Notes under the pieces: generated by a model
Told to the model about the DNA's origin: nothing
What the model saw: only the letters and a program-made list of their open reading frames with translations
The model's database searches: none
Part shown: positions 32,279 through 41,268 of the stretch, in pieces
Numbering within the stretch: the first letter of the stretch is position 1
How the letters are laid out: each line of letters starts with the position of its first letter
From: Streptomyces sp. Edi2
GTDB lineage: Bacteria > Actinomycetota > Actinomycetes > Streptomycetales > Streptomycetaceae
Reading direction: 5' to 3'
DNA length: 64,000 bases
Assembly: GCF_040253635.1 (NCBI RefSeq)
Contig: NZ_JBEJGX010000003.1
Location: forward strand, 620,001 to 684,000
Program-made: the position numbers and the translations under genes

Positions 32279-33175
32279 TCACACCTCCCCGACGAAGGAG
32301 TACGGGACCCAGGGGCCCGATAGTTCGACCTCTGCTCCCGTGCGAAGCCGCAGGCTCGCCACCGCGTCCCGCAGTCGCTTTTCGCACACCGAGGTCACCA
32401 GGTAGGTGGCGTTCAGGATCTGCATGCGGTGCTTCTCCCCCGTCATCTCCGGGCTGTGCGGGCGCAGCCGGCGGGCCGCAGTGGCCAGGCGGCTCAGGGC
32501 GGCATCGATGTCTTCGGCGCTCTGCAGCGCGCGGTCGTGCCGGTGTTCCCGCGCCTGGTGCAGCCCTCGCTTCCGCTCCAGGTAAGCGCGGCCCGCTCCG
32601 CGTGGCGCCCGGTCGCCGCCGTGCGGAAGAGGCGGGGCGGGCGCAGCCGTGGAGGGCGCGAGGGCCGACGCGGGAAGGTAGACCTTGACCCCCCATTCGG
32701 CGTGGTCTTCGATGCGTGCCAGCACCGCGGTGAAGCGGTCCGTGTCCGCTTCCAGGGCCTGGCGCGCTCGCTCGTCCCCCCGGTAGAGAGTGGCCAGCGC
32801 CAGCGGTGCCGTGGGGCCACAGGCGGCGGCCGCGGTCACGACTTCGTGGTGAGCTCGTGCGCAGCGTTCCAGCTCCGTACGGTCCGACAGCCGCTGCTGC
32901 CATGCGTCCTCGCTGAACTCGGCAGCGGGCACGTCCTGGACGACCGCCGTGAGGGCGCCGAACCGCAGACCGCGTACGGGAAAGCCTTCGGCGAGGCCGG
33001 CGAGGCCCGTGAGGGCGGCCGGGCCGAGCTGTCGGCATACCGCATAGACGTAGGTCGCGGTGGCTCCGTACGCGGTGCCGGGCTGCTCCTCCGTTGCGTC
33101 GCTGCACGTTGCATCGCGGCCCGTTGCGTCGCTGCACGTTGCGTGGCTGCATGTTGCGTGGCTGCTGCCCGTCAT
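32279..33175 (-). CDS. gvpL: Gas vesicle GvpF/GvpL-family protein, with Cys-rich N-terminal repeats
   Basis: The 298-residue protein shows the GvpL/F fold pattern (YVYAVCRQLGP, PVRGLRFGALTAVVQDV, LYRGDERARQALE, VKVYLP, LNATYLV, ELSGPWVPYSFVG). GvpF/L proteins contact GvpA and help start vesicle assembly. The first 29 residues are an added run of pentads (SHATC, SHATC, SDATG, RDATC, SDATE) absent from the other GvpF protein here. The ATG overlaps the gvpJ stop by 4 bp. Confidence 0.95.
   Translation of the reverse strand: MTGSSHATCSHATCSDATGRDATCSDATEEQPGTAYGATATYVYAVCRQLGPAALTGLAGLAEGFPVRGLRFGALTAVVQDVPAAEFSEDAWQQRLSDRTELERCARAHHEVVTAAAACGPTAPLALATLYRGDERARQALEADTDRFTAVLARIEDHAEWGVKVYLPASALAPSTAAPAPPLPHGGDRAPRGAGRAYLERKRGLHQAREHRHDRALQSAEDIDAALSRLATAARRLRPHSPEMTGEKHRMQILNATYLVTSVCEKRLRDAVASLRLRTGAEVELSGPWVPYSFVGEV
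33093..33167. repeat. 15-bp tandem repeat x5 at the 5' end of gvpL
   Basis: The unit gttgcgtcgctgcac (variants gttgcgtggctgcat, gttgcatcgcggccc) begins at 33093, 33108, 33123, 33138 and 33153. Each unit encodes one pentad of the GvpL N-terminus. Confidence 0.92.
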
Positions 33176-33552
33176 GTCCCTGCCCCTGCGCCGGCGCCCG
33201 CCGTGTCCTGTGACCGGGAGGAGGGTGAGTCACCCTCCTCGGCGGACTCCAGTGCTTCCACGCGCTCACGCAACCGGTGGTTCTCCTCCCGCAACTCGTT
33301 CCGTGCTGCCTTGGAACTGAGTGCGGGGTCGGTCTCCCACCAGTCGATGCCGGCTTTCCTGGCCGTCTCCACTGACGCGACGAACAGCCGGAGTCTGATG
33401 GTGAGGAGTTCGATGTCGAGGAGGTCGATCTTGATGTCACCGGCGATGACGATCCCCTTGTCCAGGACGCGTTCGAGGATGTCGGCGAGGTTCGAGGTGG
33501 ACGGGCCGTTGGCGGCAGGAGGAGCGGCCCATCTCTCATCGACGTCGGTCAC
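33172..33552 (-). CDS. gvpJ: Gas vesicle protein GvpJ
   Basis: The 126-residue GvpA-family minor shell protein has the core LADILERVLDKGIVIAGDIKIDLLDIELLTIRLRLFVASVETARKAGIDWW. A charged helical C-terminus (LREENHRLRERVEALESAEE) and an Ala-Gly tail follow. GTG 33552 lies 8 nt after AAAGGAG. GvpJ is thought to act at nucleation or at the cone tips. Its stop overlaps the gvpL ATG. Confidence 0.93.
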   Translation of the reverse strand: MTDVDERWAAPPAANGPSTSNLADILERVLDKGIVIAGDIKIDLLDIELLTIRLRLFVASVETARKAGIDWWETDPALSSKAARNELREENHRLRERVEALESAEEGDSPSSRSQDTAGAGAGAGT

Positions 33553-33599
33553 GCGGTCGCTCCTTTCCTGCGGTCTCTTCCTTCGCTTCGCCGGCCACG

Positions 33600-33824
33600 T
33601 CAGCTCTCGTAGAGCAGGTCGAGCAGTTGCTCCTCTTCCCGTTCGAACGCCTCTTTGCCGAGGTGACCGGATTCGAATTCATGGTTCAGCGCGACGAGCC
33701 GGGCGCGGATCACGGAGGGGTCGTGCAGCTCGCGGTCGGCCGCCTGAGCGAGTTGATCGGCCACCCAGACCACACCCCGGACCGGCGCGAGCGGCAGGGT
33801 GAGCACACCGCTGATCAGCCCCAC
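33600..33824 (-). CDS. gvpG: Gas vesicle protein GvpG
   Basis: The 74-residue protein reads VGLISGVLTLPLAPVRGVVWVADQLAQ and then a helical charged C-terminus (EREEEQLLDLL), which is the GvpG pattern. The longer open frame upstream overlaps gvpF antisense-free frame space and is not used: GTG 33824 follows GGGAGG by about 6 nt and starts right after the gvpF stop. Confidence 0.93.
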   Translation of the reverse strand: MGLISGVLTLPLAPVRGVVWVADQLAQAADRELHDPSVIRARLVALNHEFESGHLGKEAFEREEEQLLDLLYES

Positions 33825-33825
33825 C

Positions 33826-34593
33826 TCAGCCTCCCGCCCTCGCCCTCGCGGCGAGCGGCCGCGGTTCGAGGAAGCTGTAGCAGGGCAGCGGGCCCGCCAC
33901 CCGGAGTTCGACGCGATCGCGGTGGTGCCGGGCCAGACGCTCTGCCTCCGCGAGGAAGCCGGCGCTGTCGTTCCGGTCCACCAGGAACGACATATTGACC
34001 TGGCACCCGGAAACCTCCGGCCCGGCGGCGACCGCATGCGCCCGGGGCCTCAGCGCCCGCACGATCTCATGACCCGCTTCGGCGGCGCGGCGCGACAGCG
34101 CGCCGGCCACCGCCTCGCCGAGGCGCATGTTCGCCTCGTAGCCAGGCCGTCGGCGCACCGCCTCGCGCAGGCCGCGGATGGTGGCGTCCCCTTTGACGAG
34201 CGCGGCGAGCGAGTCGTCGGCAGGCATCGCCTTGACGTTGATCTCGACCCTTCCCGCGAGGTCGTCCAAGGCGGCCAGATGCTGCTCCTCGGCGTCCGAG
34301 AGCTGCCGGCGGACCACCGCCTCGTCCGGTGCGACCATGCCGAACCGCATGGGCAGGACGGGCCCGGACGCGGCCAGGGCCAGCAGCAGCTCCTGGTGCG
34401 CCATGAGGTCGCGACGACGGGCGCGCAGGTTCGGCGGCGCCGGGCTCACGACCGCGGCAACGTGCCCTTCACCGATGCGCTCCACCGCCCCCGGCGGTTC
34501 TCCCACTCCGCGCAGGTGCGAGGGCAACGGGTGGTCGGCCCGGACGATGCCGTAGACGTAAATGCCGCAGACGTAGCTGCCGTCGTCCGTCAC
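33826..34593 (-). CDS. gvpF: Gas vesicle protein GvpF
   Basis: The 255-residue GvpF/L-family protein reads GIYVYGIVRADHPLP, VVSPAPP, PMRFGMVAPDEAVVRRQL, GRVEINVKAMP, and ends with a VELRVAGPLPCYSF element close to its C-terminus. It is an accessory protein of vesicle nucleation. GTG 34593 follows GAGGAG at a rather long spacing (about 11 nt). The gap to gvpA is 7 bp and the gap to gvpG is 1 bp. Confidence 0.95.
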   Translation of the reverse strand: MTDDGSYVCGIYVYGIVRADHPLPSHLRGVGEPPGAVERIGEGHVAAVVSPAPPNLRARRRDLMAHQELLLALAASGPVLPMRFGMVAPDEAVVRRQLSDAEEQHLAALDDLAGRVEINVKAMPADDSLAALVKGDATIRGLREAVRRRPGYEANMRLGEAVAGALSRRAAEAGHEIVRALRPRAHAVAAGPEVSGCQVNMSFLVDRNDSAGFLAEAERLARHHRDRVELRVAGPLPCYSFLEPRPLAARARAGG

Positions 34594-34600
34594 AGGTCAC

Positions 34601-35071
34601 TCACTCCTCTTCTGAGCGCCGTCGGCGGGAGGCGGTTTTGGACCGGGTGGAACTGCTGCGCCGCCGGCGCTGCGGCTGCGCTTCCTCCTCGGATTCGTCA
34701 TCCTCGTCGTCGCCGCCCACCACCGAGCGGACGGTGTCACCAATGGAGCTGACGGCTTTCTTGGCCTTGTGCTTTCCGACGCTTTTGGCTGCCTGGCCGC
34801 CGAAGAGCTCCGGAACGGTCACGCTGCCCGAATCGTGCTCCAGATCCAGCCGGTTGCACGCCTCCGCAAAGCGCAGATACGTATCGACGCTGGCCACCAC
34901 GATGCGGGCGTCTATCTTGAGGATTTCGATCCCGACCAGGGACACGCGTATGAACACATCGATGACCATCCCCCGGTCCAGGATGAGTTCCATCACGTCG
35001 TACAGCGTTCCTGCCCTGGGCGGGCAGGGAATGACTTCGCCGGACAGTCCCGAATATGTCGTCGTGGCCAT
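34601..35071 (-). CDS. gvpA: Gas vesicle major structural protein GvpA
   Basis: The conserved GvpA core (residues 22-75: TLYDVMELILDRGMVIDVFI, then RVSLVGIEILKIDARIVVAS) forms the gas-permeable wall. After it comes an unusual 80-residue tail: Lys-rich (KHKAKKA), strongly acidic (GGDDEDDESEEEAQ), then Arg/Ser-rich to the end. Classical GvpA is about 70-75 residues; long tails occur in actinobacterial members. The ATG follows AAAGGG at 9 nt. Confidence 0.95.
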   Translation of the reverse strand: MATTTYSGLSGEVIPCPPRAGTLYDVMELILDRGMVIDVFIRVSLVGIEILKIDARIVVASVDTYLRFAEACNRLDLEHDSGSVTVPELFGGQAAKSVGKHKAKKAVSSIGDTVRSVVGGDDEDDESEEEAQPQRRRRSSSTRSKTASRRRRSEEE

Positions 35072-35106
35072 GTGAGGTGCCCTTTCAGCTGGTCAGCGCT
35101 CCGCGT

Positions 35107-35427
35107 TCACTGGTCGGCCGCACCTCGTCGATAGCGGTGGGTCCGGTAGTACTCGAGTAGTTCGCCCTCGTCGTCGAGCTTCACGTCGTATGTCGCCAGA
35201 AGGCTCGTGGTATCCGGAATCCGCGCCAGCTCCAGCACATCCACCTCGACACACCAGCCGTCGTCGGTCCGGCGTACCGCGGAAACACCTTCCACCCGCT
35301 GGCTGATCAGGCTCTGCAGCAATTCGGCGGCCCGGCGAGCCACTGTCCCGGGACCGTTCCCCGGCGTTTTCTTCTGCTTTCGGGCAGCCGTGGACGACCG
35401 GACCCTCGTTCGGGATTGTTCTGCCAT
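35107..35427 (-). CDS. gvpO: Gas vesicle protein GvpO
   Basis: The 106-residue protein has a basic N-terminus and the GvpO domain (VEGVSAVRRTDDGWCVEVDV, ELARIPDTTSLLATYDVKLD, YYRTHRYRRG). GvpO is an accessory or regulatory protein and leads actinobacterial clusters. The ribosome site is weak (GAGAC 8 nt before ATG). The promoter for the whole cluster should lie in 35428-35707, divergent from the GMC oxidoreductase gene. Confidence 0.93.
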   Translation of the reverse strand: MAEQSRTRVRSSTAARKQKKTPGNGPGTVARRAAELLQSLISQRVEGVSAVRRTDDGWCVEVDVLELARIPDTTSLLATYDVKLDDEGELLEYYRTHRYRRGAADQ

Positions 35428-35707
35428 ACACCAAGTCTCATCGCCACCCTGGCCTGCGCATCTTCAACGGGACCAAATGAGGCGCCGACGGTTCGGCGCG
35501 ACCGCATGCGGGACCCCGGACGACGATGCCGTGGCCCGGCCGGCGAAGCCCCCGCCACGAGCCCTTGCCGGTCGCTCGTCCCGCGTTACGGTCCGCCCCC
35601 GTCGTCCGCTCCCGTCGTCCGCTCCCCTGTCGACAATGGCTGGTTTCCCGGTGTGGCCGGACCCGCCAGGGCAGGTTGGGTGAAGAGGGTCCGGACGGGG
35701 AGGGGAG

Positions 35708-37282
35708 ATGGGCGGAGAGGTGCGCGTGTACGACTACATCATCGTGGGGGCCGGGTCGGCGGGGTGCGTGCTGGCAGCCCGGCTCAGCGAGGACGAGAAC
35801 ACCCGCGTCCTGCTCGTCGAGGCCGGGCCGGCGGACGATGCCCAGGAGATCCACGTTCCGGCCGCCTTCAGCAAGTTGTTCCAGACCAAGTACGACTGGA
35901 GTTACCTCAGCGCATGCGAACCGGGTCTGGACGGCCGCCGCCGGTTCCTGCCCCGGGGCCGGATGCTCGGTGGTTCGTCGTCCATGAACGCGATGATCTA
36001 CATCCGCGGCAACCGGCGCGACTACGACGCCTGGGCCGTCGCCGGCGCCGAGCAGTGGAGCTGGGACGACGTCCTGCCCTACTTCCTGCGCGCCGAGGAC
36101 TTCCAGGGCAAGAAATCACCGTGGCACGGCACCGGCGGTCCGCTGACCGTCAGCGAAGGCCGCTCCCGGCATCCGCTGATGGCTGCTTATGTCGCGGCCG
36201 CCTTGGAGGCCGGCCACCCCTTCACCGCCGACTTCAACGGCCCGGAACAGGACGGTGTCGGCTACTACCACCTCACCCAGCGCAACGGCATGCGCTGCAG
36301 CACGGCCGTTGCGTATCTGCGGCCGGCTCTGGACCGGCCGAATCTGGAGGTGCTCACCGGCGCCCAGTGCACCCGCATCCTGTTCGACGGCGAGCGCGCG
36401 AGCGGCGTCGAGCTGGAGCGGGGCGGCGAACTGCGGCAATGGCACGCCGAGCGGGAGGTGGTGCTGTCGGCCGGTGCGTACAACTCCCCGCAACTGCTGA
36501 TGCTTTCCGGGATCGGCGTGGCGGGTGAACTCGCGGCGCTCGGCATCACGCCCCGGGTGGACCTCCCGGTGGGGGAAAATCTGCAGGACCACCCGCATGT
36601 CGGCCTCTCCTATCTGACCGACACCGCAACCCTGTTGACCGCCGAGACGCCGGACACCGTGCGCATGCTGGAGACCGAGGGGCGGGGCCCGCTCACCTCC
36701 AATGTCGGTGAGGCCGGCGGCTTCCACCGCACCCGCGAGGAACTGGACGCCCCGGACATCCAGGTGCACGCCACCCCGGTGATGTTCCACGAGGAGGGCA
36801 TCAGCCCCGTCACCGACCACGCCTTCATGTTCGGCGCGGTCCTGCTCGCCCCCACCAGCCGGGGCAAGGTCTCGCTGCGGTCGGCGATCCCCAGCGCCGC
36901 TCCGCACATCCTGCACAACTACCTGGCCACCGAGGACGACCGCGCCACGATGCTGCGGGCGCTGAGGATGCTGCTGGACATCGCCGACCGCCCCAGTCTG
37001 CGCAAGCACCGCCGTGCCGACTTCCGCGTTCCCCGCTCCACGGACGACGCCGGGCTGCTGGAGTTCGCCCGTCGTGAGCTGCACACCTTGTACCACCCGG
37101 CGGGCAGCTGCCCGATCGGCCCCGTGGTCGACTCCCGGCTCAGGGTGCACGGGGTGAGCGGCCTGCGGGTGGTGGACGCGTCGGTGATGCCCACGGTGGT
37201 CCGGGGCAATACCAATGCCCCCACGATCATGATCGCGGAGAAGGCGGCGGACCTGATCCGCGACATCCCTGCCCCGGCCTGA
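35708..37282 (+). CDS. GMC-family flavin oxidoreductase (choline dehydrogenase-like)
   Basis: The 524-residue FAD enzyme has the dinucleotide loop [14 protein letters not shown] near the N-terminus, GMC signature 1 around [15 protein letters not shown], signature 2 [15 protein letters not shown], the active-site histidine in [11 protein letters not shown] and the C-terminal [17 protein letters not shown]. Family members oxidise primary alcohols such as choline, but the substrate is not readable. ATG 35708 sits directly behind GGGGAGGGGAG; an internal GTG (35720 or 35726) would fit that site better, shortening the protein by 4-6 residues. The codons agree with neighbouring genes. Confidence 0.93.
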   Translation: MGGEVRVYDYIIVGAGSAGCVLAARLSEDENTRVLLVEAGPADDAQEIHVPAAFSKLFQTKYDWSYLSACEPGLDGRRRFLPRGRMLGGSSSMNAMIYIRGNRRDYDAWAVAGAEQWSWDDVLPYFLRAEDFQGKKSPWHGTGGPLTVSEGRSRHPLMAAYVAAALEAGHPFTADFNGPEQDGVGYYHLTQRNGMRCSTAVAYLRPALDRPNLEVLTGAQCTRILFDGERASGVELERGGELRQWHAEREVVLSAGAYNSPQLLMLSGIGVAGELAALGITPRVDLPVGENLQDHPHVGLSYLTDTATLLTAETPDTVRMLETEGRGPLTSNVGEAGGFHRTREELDAPDIQVHATPVMFHEEGISPVTDHAFMFGAVLLAPTSRGKVSLRSAIPSAAPHILHNYLATEDDRATMLRALRMLLDIADRPSLRKHRRADFRVPRSTDDAGLLEFARRELHTLYHPAGSCPIGPVVDSRLRVHGVSGLRVVDASVMPTVVRGNTNAPTIMIAEKAADLIRDIPAPA

Positions 37283-37550
37283 CGGACCTGCGCAGCGTGT
37301 CCGGTTCGACGGGCCTGAACGGCTTGACGGGCCTGAGCAGCCTGACCGGCCCGTTCGAGTGAGCCGCGGGGACGGGCCGTACCCGGGCCGGTGCCGTGCG
37401 GCGTACGCCCTGGGGTCCGGCCGAGCGGAGGGCACCGCCCCGGACCTGGCGCGGGCCGCCCCCGACCTGGCGCGGGCCGCCGGTGTCCCGGCGGGCGCCG
37501 GCTCCGGGTCCCTCCTAGATTGGCCCCATGGGGCCGTGCACGGCAGGAGG

Positions 37551-38810
37551 ATGGGCAGGCAACCCGTGAGGAGACCGGAGCTCGATCATGCGGCGCTGTT
37601 CGCCGCGACACCGAGCGCTTGCCTGGTCCTGGACCCGGACCTGGTGATCGTCGACGTCAACCAGGCATACCTCCAGGCCACCGGACGCACCCGGGACAAT
37701 CTGCTCGGGCAGTACGTCTTCGATGCCTTCCCCGACAACCCCGCCGACCCCGACGCCGAAGGGGTGCAGAACCTGCACCCCTCGCTGAACCGGGTGCTGG
37801 CTTCCGGAGAGCCGGACACCATGGCGGTCCAGCGGTACGACATCCCCGTGGCCGACCAGCCGGGTCTGTTCGAGGAGCGCTGGTGGTCCACCATCAACAC
37901 CCCCGTCATCGGGTCGGACGGCACCGTGGGCTGGATCATCCACCGGGTGGAGGACGTCACGGCGTTCGTACACTCCCGCCGGTCCCGTCAGATGCCCGGC
38001 GGGCAGCTGAGCGAGCGCGAGGAGGCGATGGAGGCCGAGCTGTACGTCCGTGCGCGGGCGCTGCAGCACCTGAACGAGGAGCTGCGCCGGGCCCACGCCC
38101 GCGAACGCCAGGTCGCGCTCACCCTCCAGGAGGCCATGCTCCACTCCCCCGACCTCGCCCGGCACCACAACATCGCGGTGCGCTACCTCCCCGCCATCGG
38201 CTCACTGAACGTCTGCGGCGACTGGTACGACATCGTCGACCTCCCCGGGGAGGCCTTTGCCGTCGCGGTCGGCGATGTCGTCGGCCACGGCCTGGAGGCC
38301 GCCGCCGTCATGGGGATGCTCCGCAGTGCCCTCAGCGCCGCCGCCCGTTCCGTCGAGGGGCCCGCCCAGGCGCTGAAGGTGCTGGGCCTGTACGCCCGGT
38401 CCGTCGACAAGGCCCTGGCCACCACCGCCGTCCAGGTACTGATCGACACCGGCCGTCGCGAGGCCACCTACAGCAGCGCCGGTCACCCACCCCCCGTCCT
38501 GCTGCGCGCCGACGGCACCCACGCGCTCCTGGACCAGGCCACCGACCCGCCCCTGGGCGCCCACTCCGAAGACGAACCCCGCCCGCAGGCCCGCCTTCCG
38601 TACGCCTCCGGCGACACCCTCGTCCTCTACAGCGACGGGCTCGTCGAACGCCGCGACGAGGACATCGACGCCAGCCTGGCCCGGCTCACCGACGCCCTCT
38701 CCCGCTACAGCCGGTTCAGCCCGGAACGCCTCGCCGACGCGCTGCTGACCCGCCTCGGCGTCAGCGCCGGTGCCCACGACGACATCGCCCTCGTCATCGT
38801 CCGCCTGTAA
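37551..38810 (+). CDS. PAS domain - PP2C (SpoIIE-type) serine phosphatase
   Basis: A PAS sensor (about residues 10-130: ACLVLDPDLVIVDVNQAYLQ, ATGRTRDNLLGQYVFDAFPD, then TPVIGSDGTVGWIIHRVEDVT) is followed by a helical linker. The phosphatase has the metal-binding motifs GDWYDIVDL, VGDVVGHGLEAA, SAGHPPPVL, LYSDGLVERR and DDIALVIVRL. Such proteins dephosphorylate anti-sigma antagonists in partner switching. ATG 37551 directly abuts AGGAGG, so GTG 37566 could be the true start. No kinase or antagonist gene is adjacent; the STAS protein at 23.0 kb is a conceivable but unproven partner. Confidence 0.9.
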   Translation: MGRQPVRRPELDHAALFAATPSACLVLDPDLVIVDVNQAYLQATGRTRDNLLGQYVFDAFPDNPADPDAEGVQNLHPSLNRVLASGEPDTMAVQRYDIPVADQPGLFEERWWSTINTPVIGSDGTVGWIIHRVEDVTAFVHSRRSRQMPGGQLSEREEAMEAELYVRARALQHLNEELRRAHARERQVALTLQEAMLHSPDLARHHNIAVRYLPAIGSLNVCGDWYDIVDLPGEAFAVAVGDVVGHGLEAAAVMGMLRSALSAAARSVEGPAQALKVLGLYARSVDKALATTAVQVLIDTGRREATYSSAGHPPPVLLRADGTHALLDQATDPPLGAHSEDEPRPQARLPYASGDTLVLYSDGLVERRDEDIDASLARLTDALSRYSRFSPERLADALLTRLGVSAGAHDDIALVIVRL

Positions 38811-38892
38811 CCGCGCGGAGAGTGAGGACACGTACGAGTTCGGCGGGATTCTTCGGTTTCTGCGGGAGTGACCCAACGGACTGCCGACTGCC

Positions 38893-38934
38893 GACTACGG
38901 ACTACGGACTACGGACTACGGACTACGGACTACG
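38893..38934. repeat. 7-bp tandem repeat (GACTACG)x6
   Basis: Six exact copies in the spacer after the phosphatase gene, preceded by two GACTGCC-like degenerate copies. The region is non-coding. Confidence 0.93.
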
Positions 38935-39202
38935 ACGAGAGTCATTCGACGTGTACTCCCTGTCATGGTGGTCGACTCCCCCGCGCACATGGGCAGCTCT
39001 CCTCGCCCCGCAACCCGACCAGCAGATGCAGCTACGAGGTGCGTCACGCACGATGGGATGAAGAAGATCCAGATCCTCGAACCACTCGGGATGACCGATG
39101 ACAGAGCATCCAGGACTTCCTCGTGCGAACCACCGTCGTGCGCCGCAGGGCTGCTCGGCACGGCGGCCTACCGGAACCGGCCCGCCCGGCTGCCCCCACC
39201 AC

Positions 39203-39709
39203 ATGTCCGCGGTGAGCACCACGCGGGTCTTCCGCGCCGTGCTCACTGCCGTGCTCCCCACCGTGATCCTGGCCCTTGTCGTGGTCCTTACCGGTGTGGG
39301 GGCGTTCACCGGCACTGCCCGGGCGGACAGCCCCCGTTCCCGGACCACTACGGCTTCAGCTGGGGCCTTCACCCCGGCCTCGGCCGCCCACCGTGCGGTC
39401 GCCCCGAGTCAGCCCGCGCCGGAGCCCTCAGATGTGGTCCAGACGTATTTCAGGGTGCTCAACGACCGTGATTTCGTGGCTGCTTGGGCGATCGGCGGAC
39501 GGCAGCACATCGCGGGCCGGACGTACGACGCCTTTGTGGCGTCCTTCAACACCGTCTCGAAGTTCGACGTCACGATCGAATCAGTGGACGGCAACAAGGT
39601 CGCGGTCAAGCTTGACGCCGCACAGACCGATAGAACCCATCGTCATTACGCCGGCACCTACACCGTTGCGGACGGCGTGATCGTGGCCGCCGACATCCAC
39701 CCCGAGTGA
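39203..39709 (+). CDS. Secreted/membrane-anchored protein of unknown function
   Basis: About 168 residues. An N-terminal signal or anchor helix (VFRAVLTAVLPTVILALVVVL) and a Ser/Thr/Pro linker lead to a small alpha/beta domain (VVQTYFRVLNDRDFVAAW ... FVASFNTVSKFDVTIESVDGN ... YAGTYTVADGVIVAADI). The domain resembles NTF2-like/Mce-associated lipoproteins that bind small hydrophobic ligands or stabilise envelope complexes; this is a fold-level guess. An in-frame ATG at 39098 exists, but no clear ribosome site favours either start. The signal peptide begins naturally at 39203. Confidence 0.65.
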   Translation: MSAVSTTRVFRAVLTAVLPTVILALVVVLTGVGAFTGTARADSPRSRTTTASAGAFTPASAAHRAVAPSQPAPEPSDVVQTYFRVLNDRDFVAAWAIGGRQHIAGRTYDAFVASFNTVSKFDVTIESVDGNKVAVKLDAAQTDRTHRHYAGTYTVADGVIVAADIHPE

Positions 39710-39845
39710 CCGTACAAGCGCCTCGGCCCTCACCCGCTGTCGGAGCCCCGGCCCTCCCCCGCGCCCCGCATGTCTCTTTGAGCTGGGTTCCCGCCTGCCC
39801 GGTGTCGCCCGGGGTGCGCGGCCCGAGCTGACTTACCGTGGCCGG

Positions 39846-41219
39846 GTGACAGCAAGTGCAGGCAAACGCGCATGCCGCCGTGACCTGTGGGCGGTTGCGG
39901 GTGCGGTGGCGCTGTGCGTACTGGCGGCGGTCGTGGGGCGCGTCATCAACCGGACCATTTACGGTGCCGAGGGCATTCTGCGGCTCGGCTGGCCCCCGTT
40001 GTACGCATGGTGGCTCCCGCACACCGGCCCCGGCACTCCGGCGGCGGTGGCCGTCGCCGCACTGGTGGTGGTCTACGGTCCGCCGACCGCACGGCGTCTG
40101 CGGTGGCGGGCGCTGGTACCGGCCGTGTGGGCCGCGGCGATGGCCTGGACGTGGTCGCTCGCGCTCGTGGACGGGTGGGGGCGTGGCATCGCCGAACGGC
40201 TGACCACGAACCTGGAGTACCTGCAGTCCGTCGACGACGTGCACGATCTCGGCGCGTTTCTGCGCGACTTCACCCACCACATCCTGGTCGGCTCGCCCGC
40301 CATCTGGCCGGCGCATGTGGCCGGTCATCCGCCCGGGGCGCTGCTGACGTTCGTCGGCCTGGACCGGATCGGGCTGGGCGGCGGCGCCTGGGCCGCGGCC
40401 TGGTGCCTCACCGTCGGGACCTCCCTCACCGCGGCGATCCTGGTGACCGTGCGTGTGTGTGGTGGTGAGGAACTGGCGCGCCGGGCCGCCCCGTTCCTCG
40501 TGCTGGCCCCCGCGGCGGTATGGATCGGGGTCAGCGCCGACGGCTACTTCGCGGGTGTGGCCGCCTGGGCCCTCGCCCTGCTGGCCATGGCGGCCACACG
40601 GAGCACGCGGGTACCGCGTCTTGCCGCGCTGGGCGCGGGGCTGCTGCTCGGCTGGGCCTGGTATCTGTCCTACGGCCTGACCTTGCTCGTCATCCCCGGG
40701 GCGGCGGTGCTGCTGATCGCGCGCTCGGCCCGTCCGTTGCCCTGGGTGATTCTGGGGGTGCTGGTGTGGGTGGTGGCGTTCACCTCGGCCGGCTTCTGGT
40801 GGCTGGAGGGCTATACGACCCTCGTCGAGCGCTACTACCAAGGCGCCGCGAAGGTACGCCCGTACAGCTACTTCCTCTGGGCCAACCTGGCGGCCCAGGT
40901 ACTGAGCGTGGGCCTGGCCACCGTCGCCGGGCTGCGCCGCGCCGCCGGGCCGCTGTGGACGGCGGTACGCGGCATCCGGCGCGTACCGCCGAGCGGGCAG
41001 GGCGCCCTCGCCGTGCTGGTCGCGGCAGGGCTGTGCATGCTGCTGCTCGCTGATGTGTCCGGGATGAGCAAGGCGGAGACCGAACGGATCTGGCTGCCCT
41101 TCGCGGTGTGGACGCTGCCCGCATGCGCGCTGCTGCCGCGCCGCTTCCATTCCTGGTGGCTGGCGGCGCAGGGGCTTCTCGCGCTGCTGGTGAACCATCT
41201 GTTGCTGACCGGCTGGTGA
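39846..41219 (+). CDS. Polytopic membrane protein, GT-C glycosyltransferase-like
   Basis: The 457-residue protein has about 11 membrane helices. The first extracellular loop carries acidic residues (LQSVDDVHDLGAFLRDF), and a large loop has APAHVAGHPPGA-like sequence (WPAHVAGHPPGALL). The layout (acidic loop 1, HPPG motif, long C-terminal helices) resembles lipid-linked-sugar-dependent GT-C enzymes of actinobacterial envelope synthesis. Donor and acceptor are unknown. GTG 39846 is used. It may also simply be annotated as an integral membrane protein. Confidence 0.7.
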   Translation: MTASAGKRACRRDLWAVAGAVALCVLAAVVGRVINRTIYGAEGILRLGWPPLYAWWLPHTGPGTPAAVAVAALVVVYGPPTARRLRWRALVPAVWAAAMAWTWSLALVDGWGRGIAERLTTNLEYLQSVDDVHDLGAFLRDFTHHILVGSPAIWPAHVAGHPPGALLTFVGLDRIGLGGGAWAAAWCLTVGTSLTAAILVTVRVCGGEELARRAAPFLVLAPAAVWIGVSADGYFAGVAAWALALLAMAATRSTRVPRLAALGAGLLLGWAWYLSYGLTLLVIPGAAVLLIARSARPLPWVILGVLVWVVAFTSAGFWWLEGYTTLVERYYQGAAKVRPYSYFLWANLAAQVLSVGLATVAGLRRAAGPLWTAVRGIRRVPPSGQGALAVLVAAGLCMLLLADVSGMSKAETERIWLPFAVWTLPACALLPRRFHSWWLAAQGLLALLVNHLLLTGW

Positions 41220-41268
41220 CGGTGGCCGGCTGCGGCCACCGCTGACGACCGGCGGCCGGCCCGCGCGT

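Noticed and set aside
36116..37435. Long minus-strand frame opposite the GMC oxidoreductase gene
   Set aside because: Antisense shadow of a well-supported flavoprotein.
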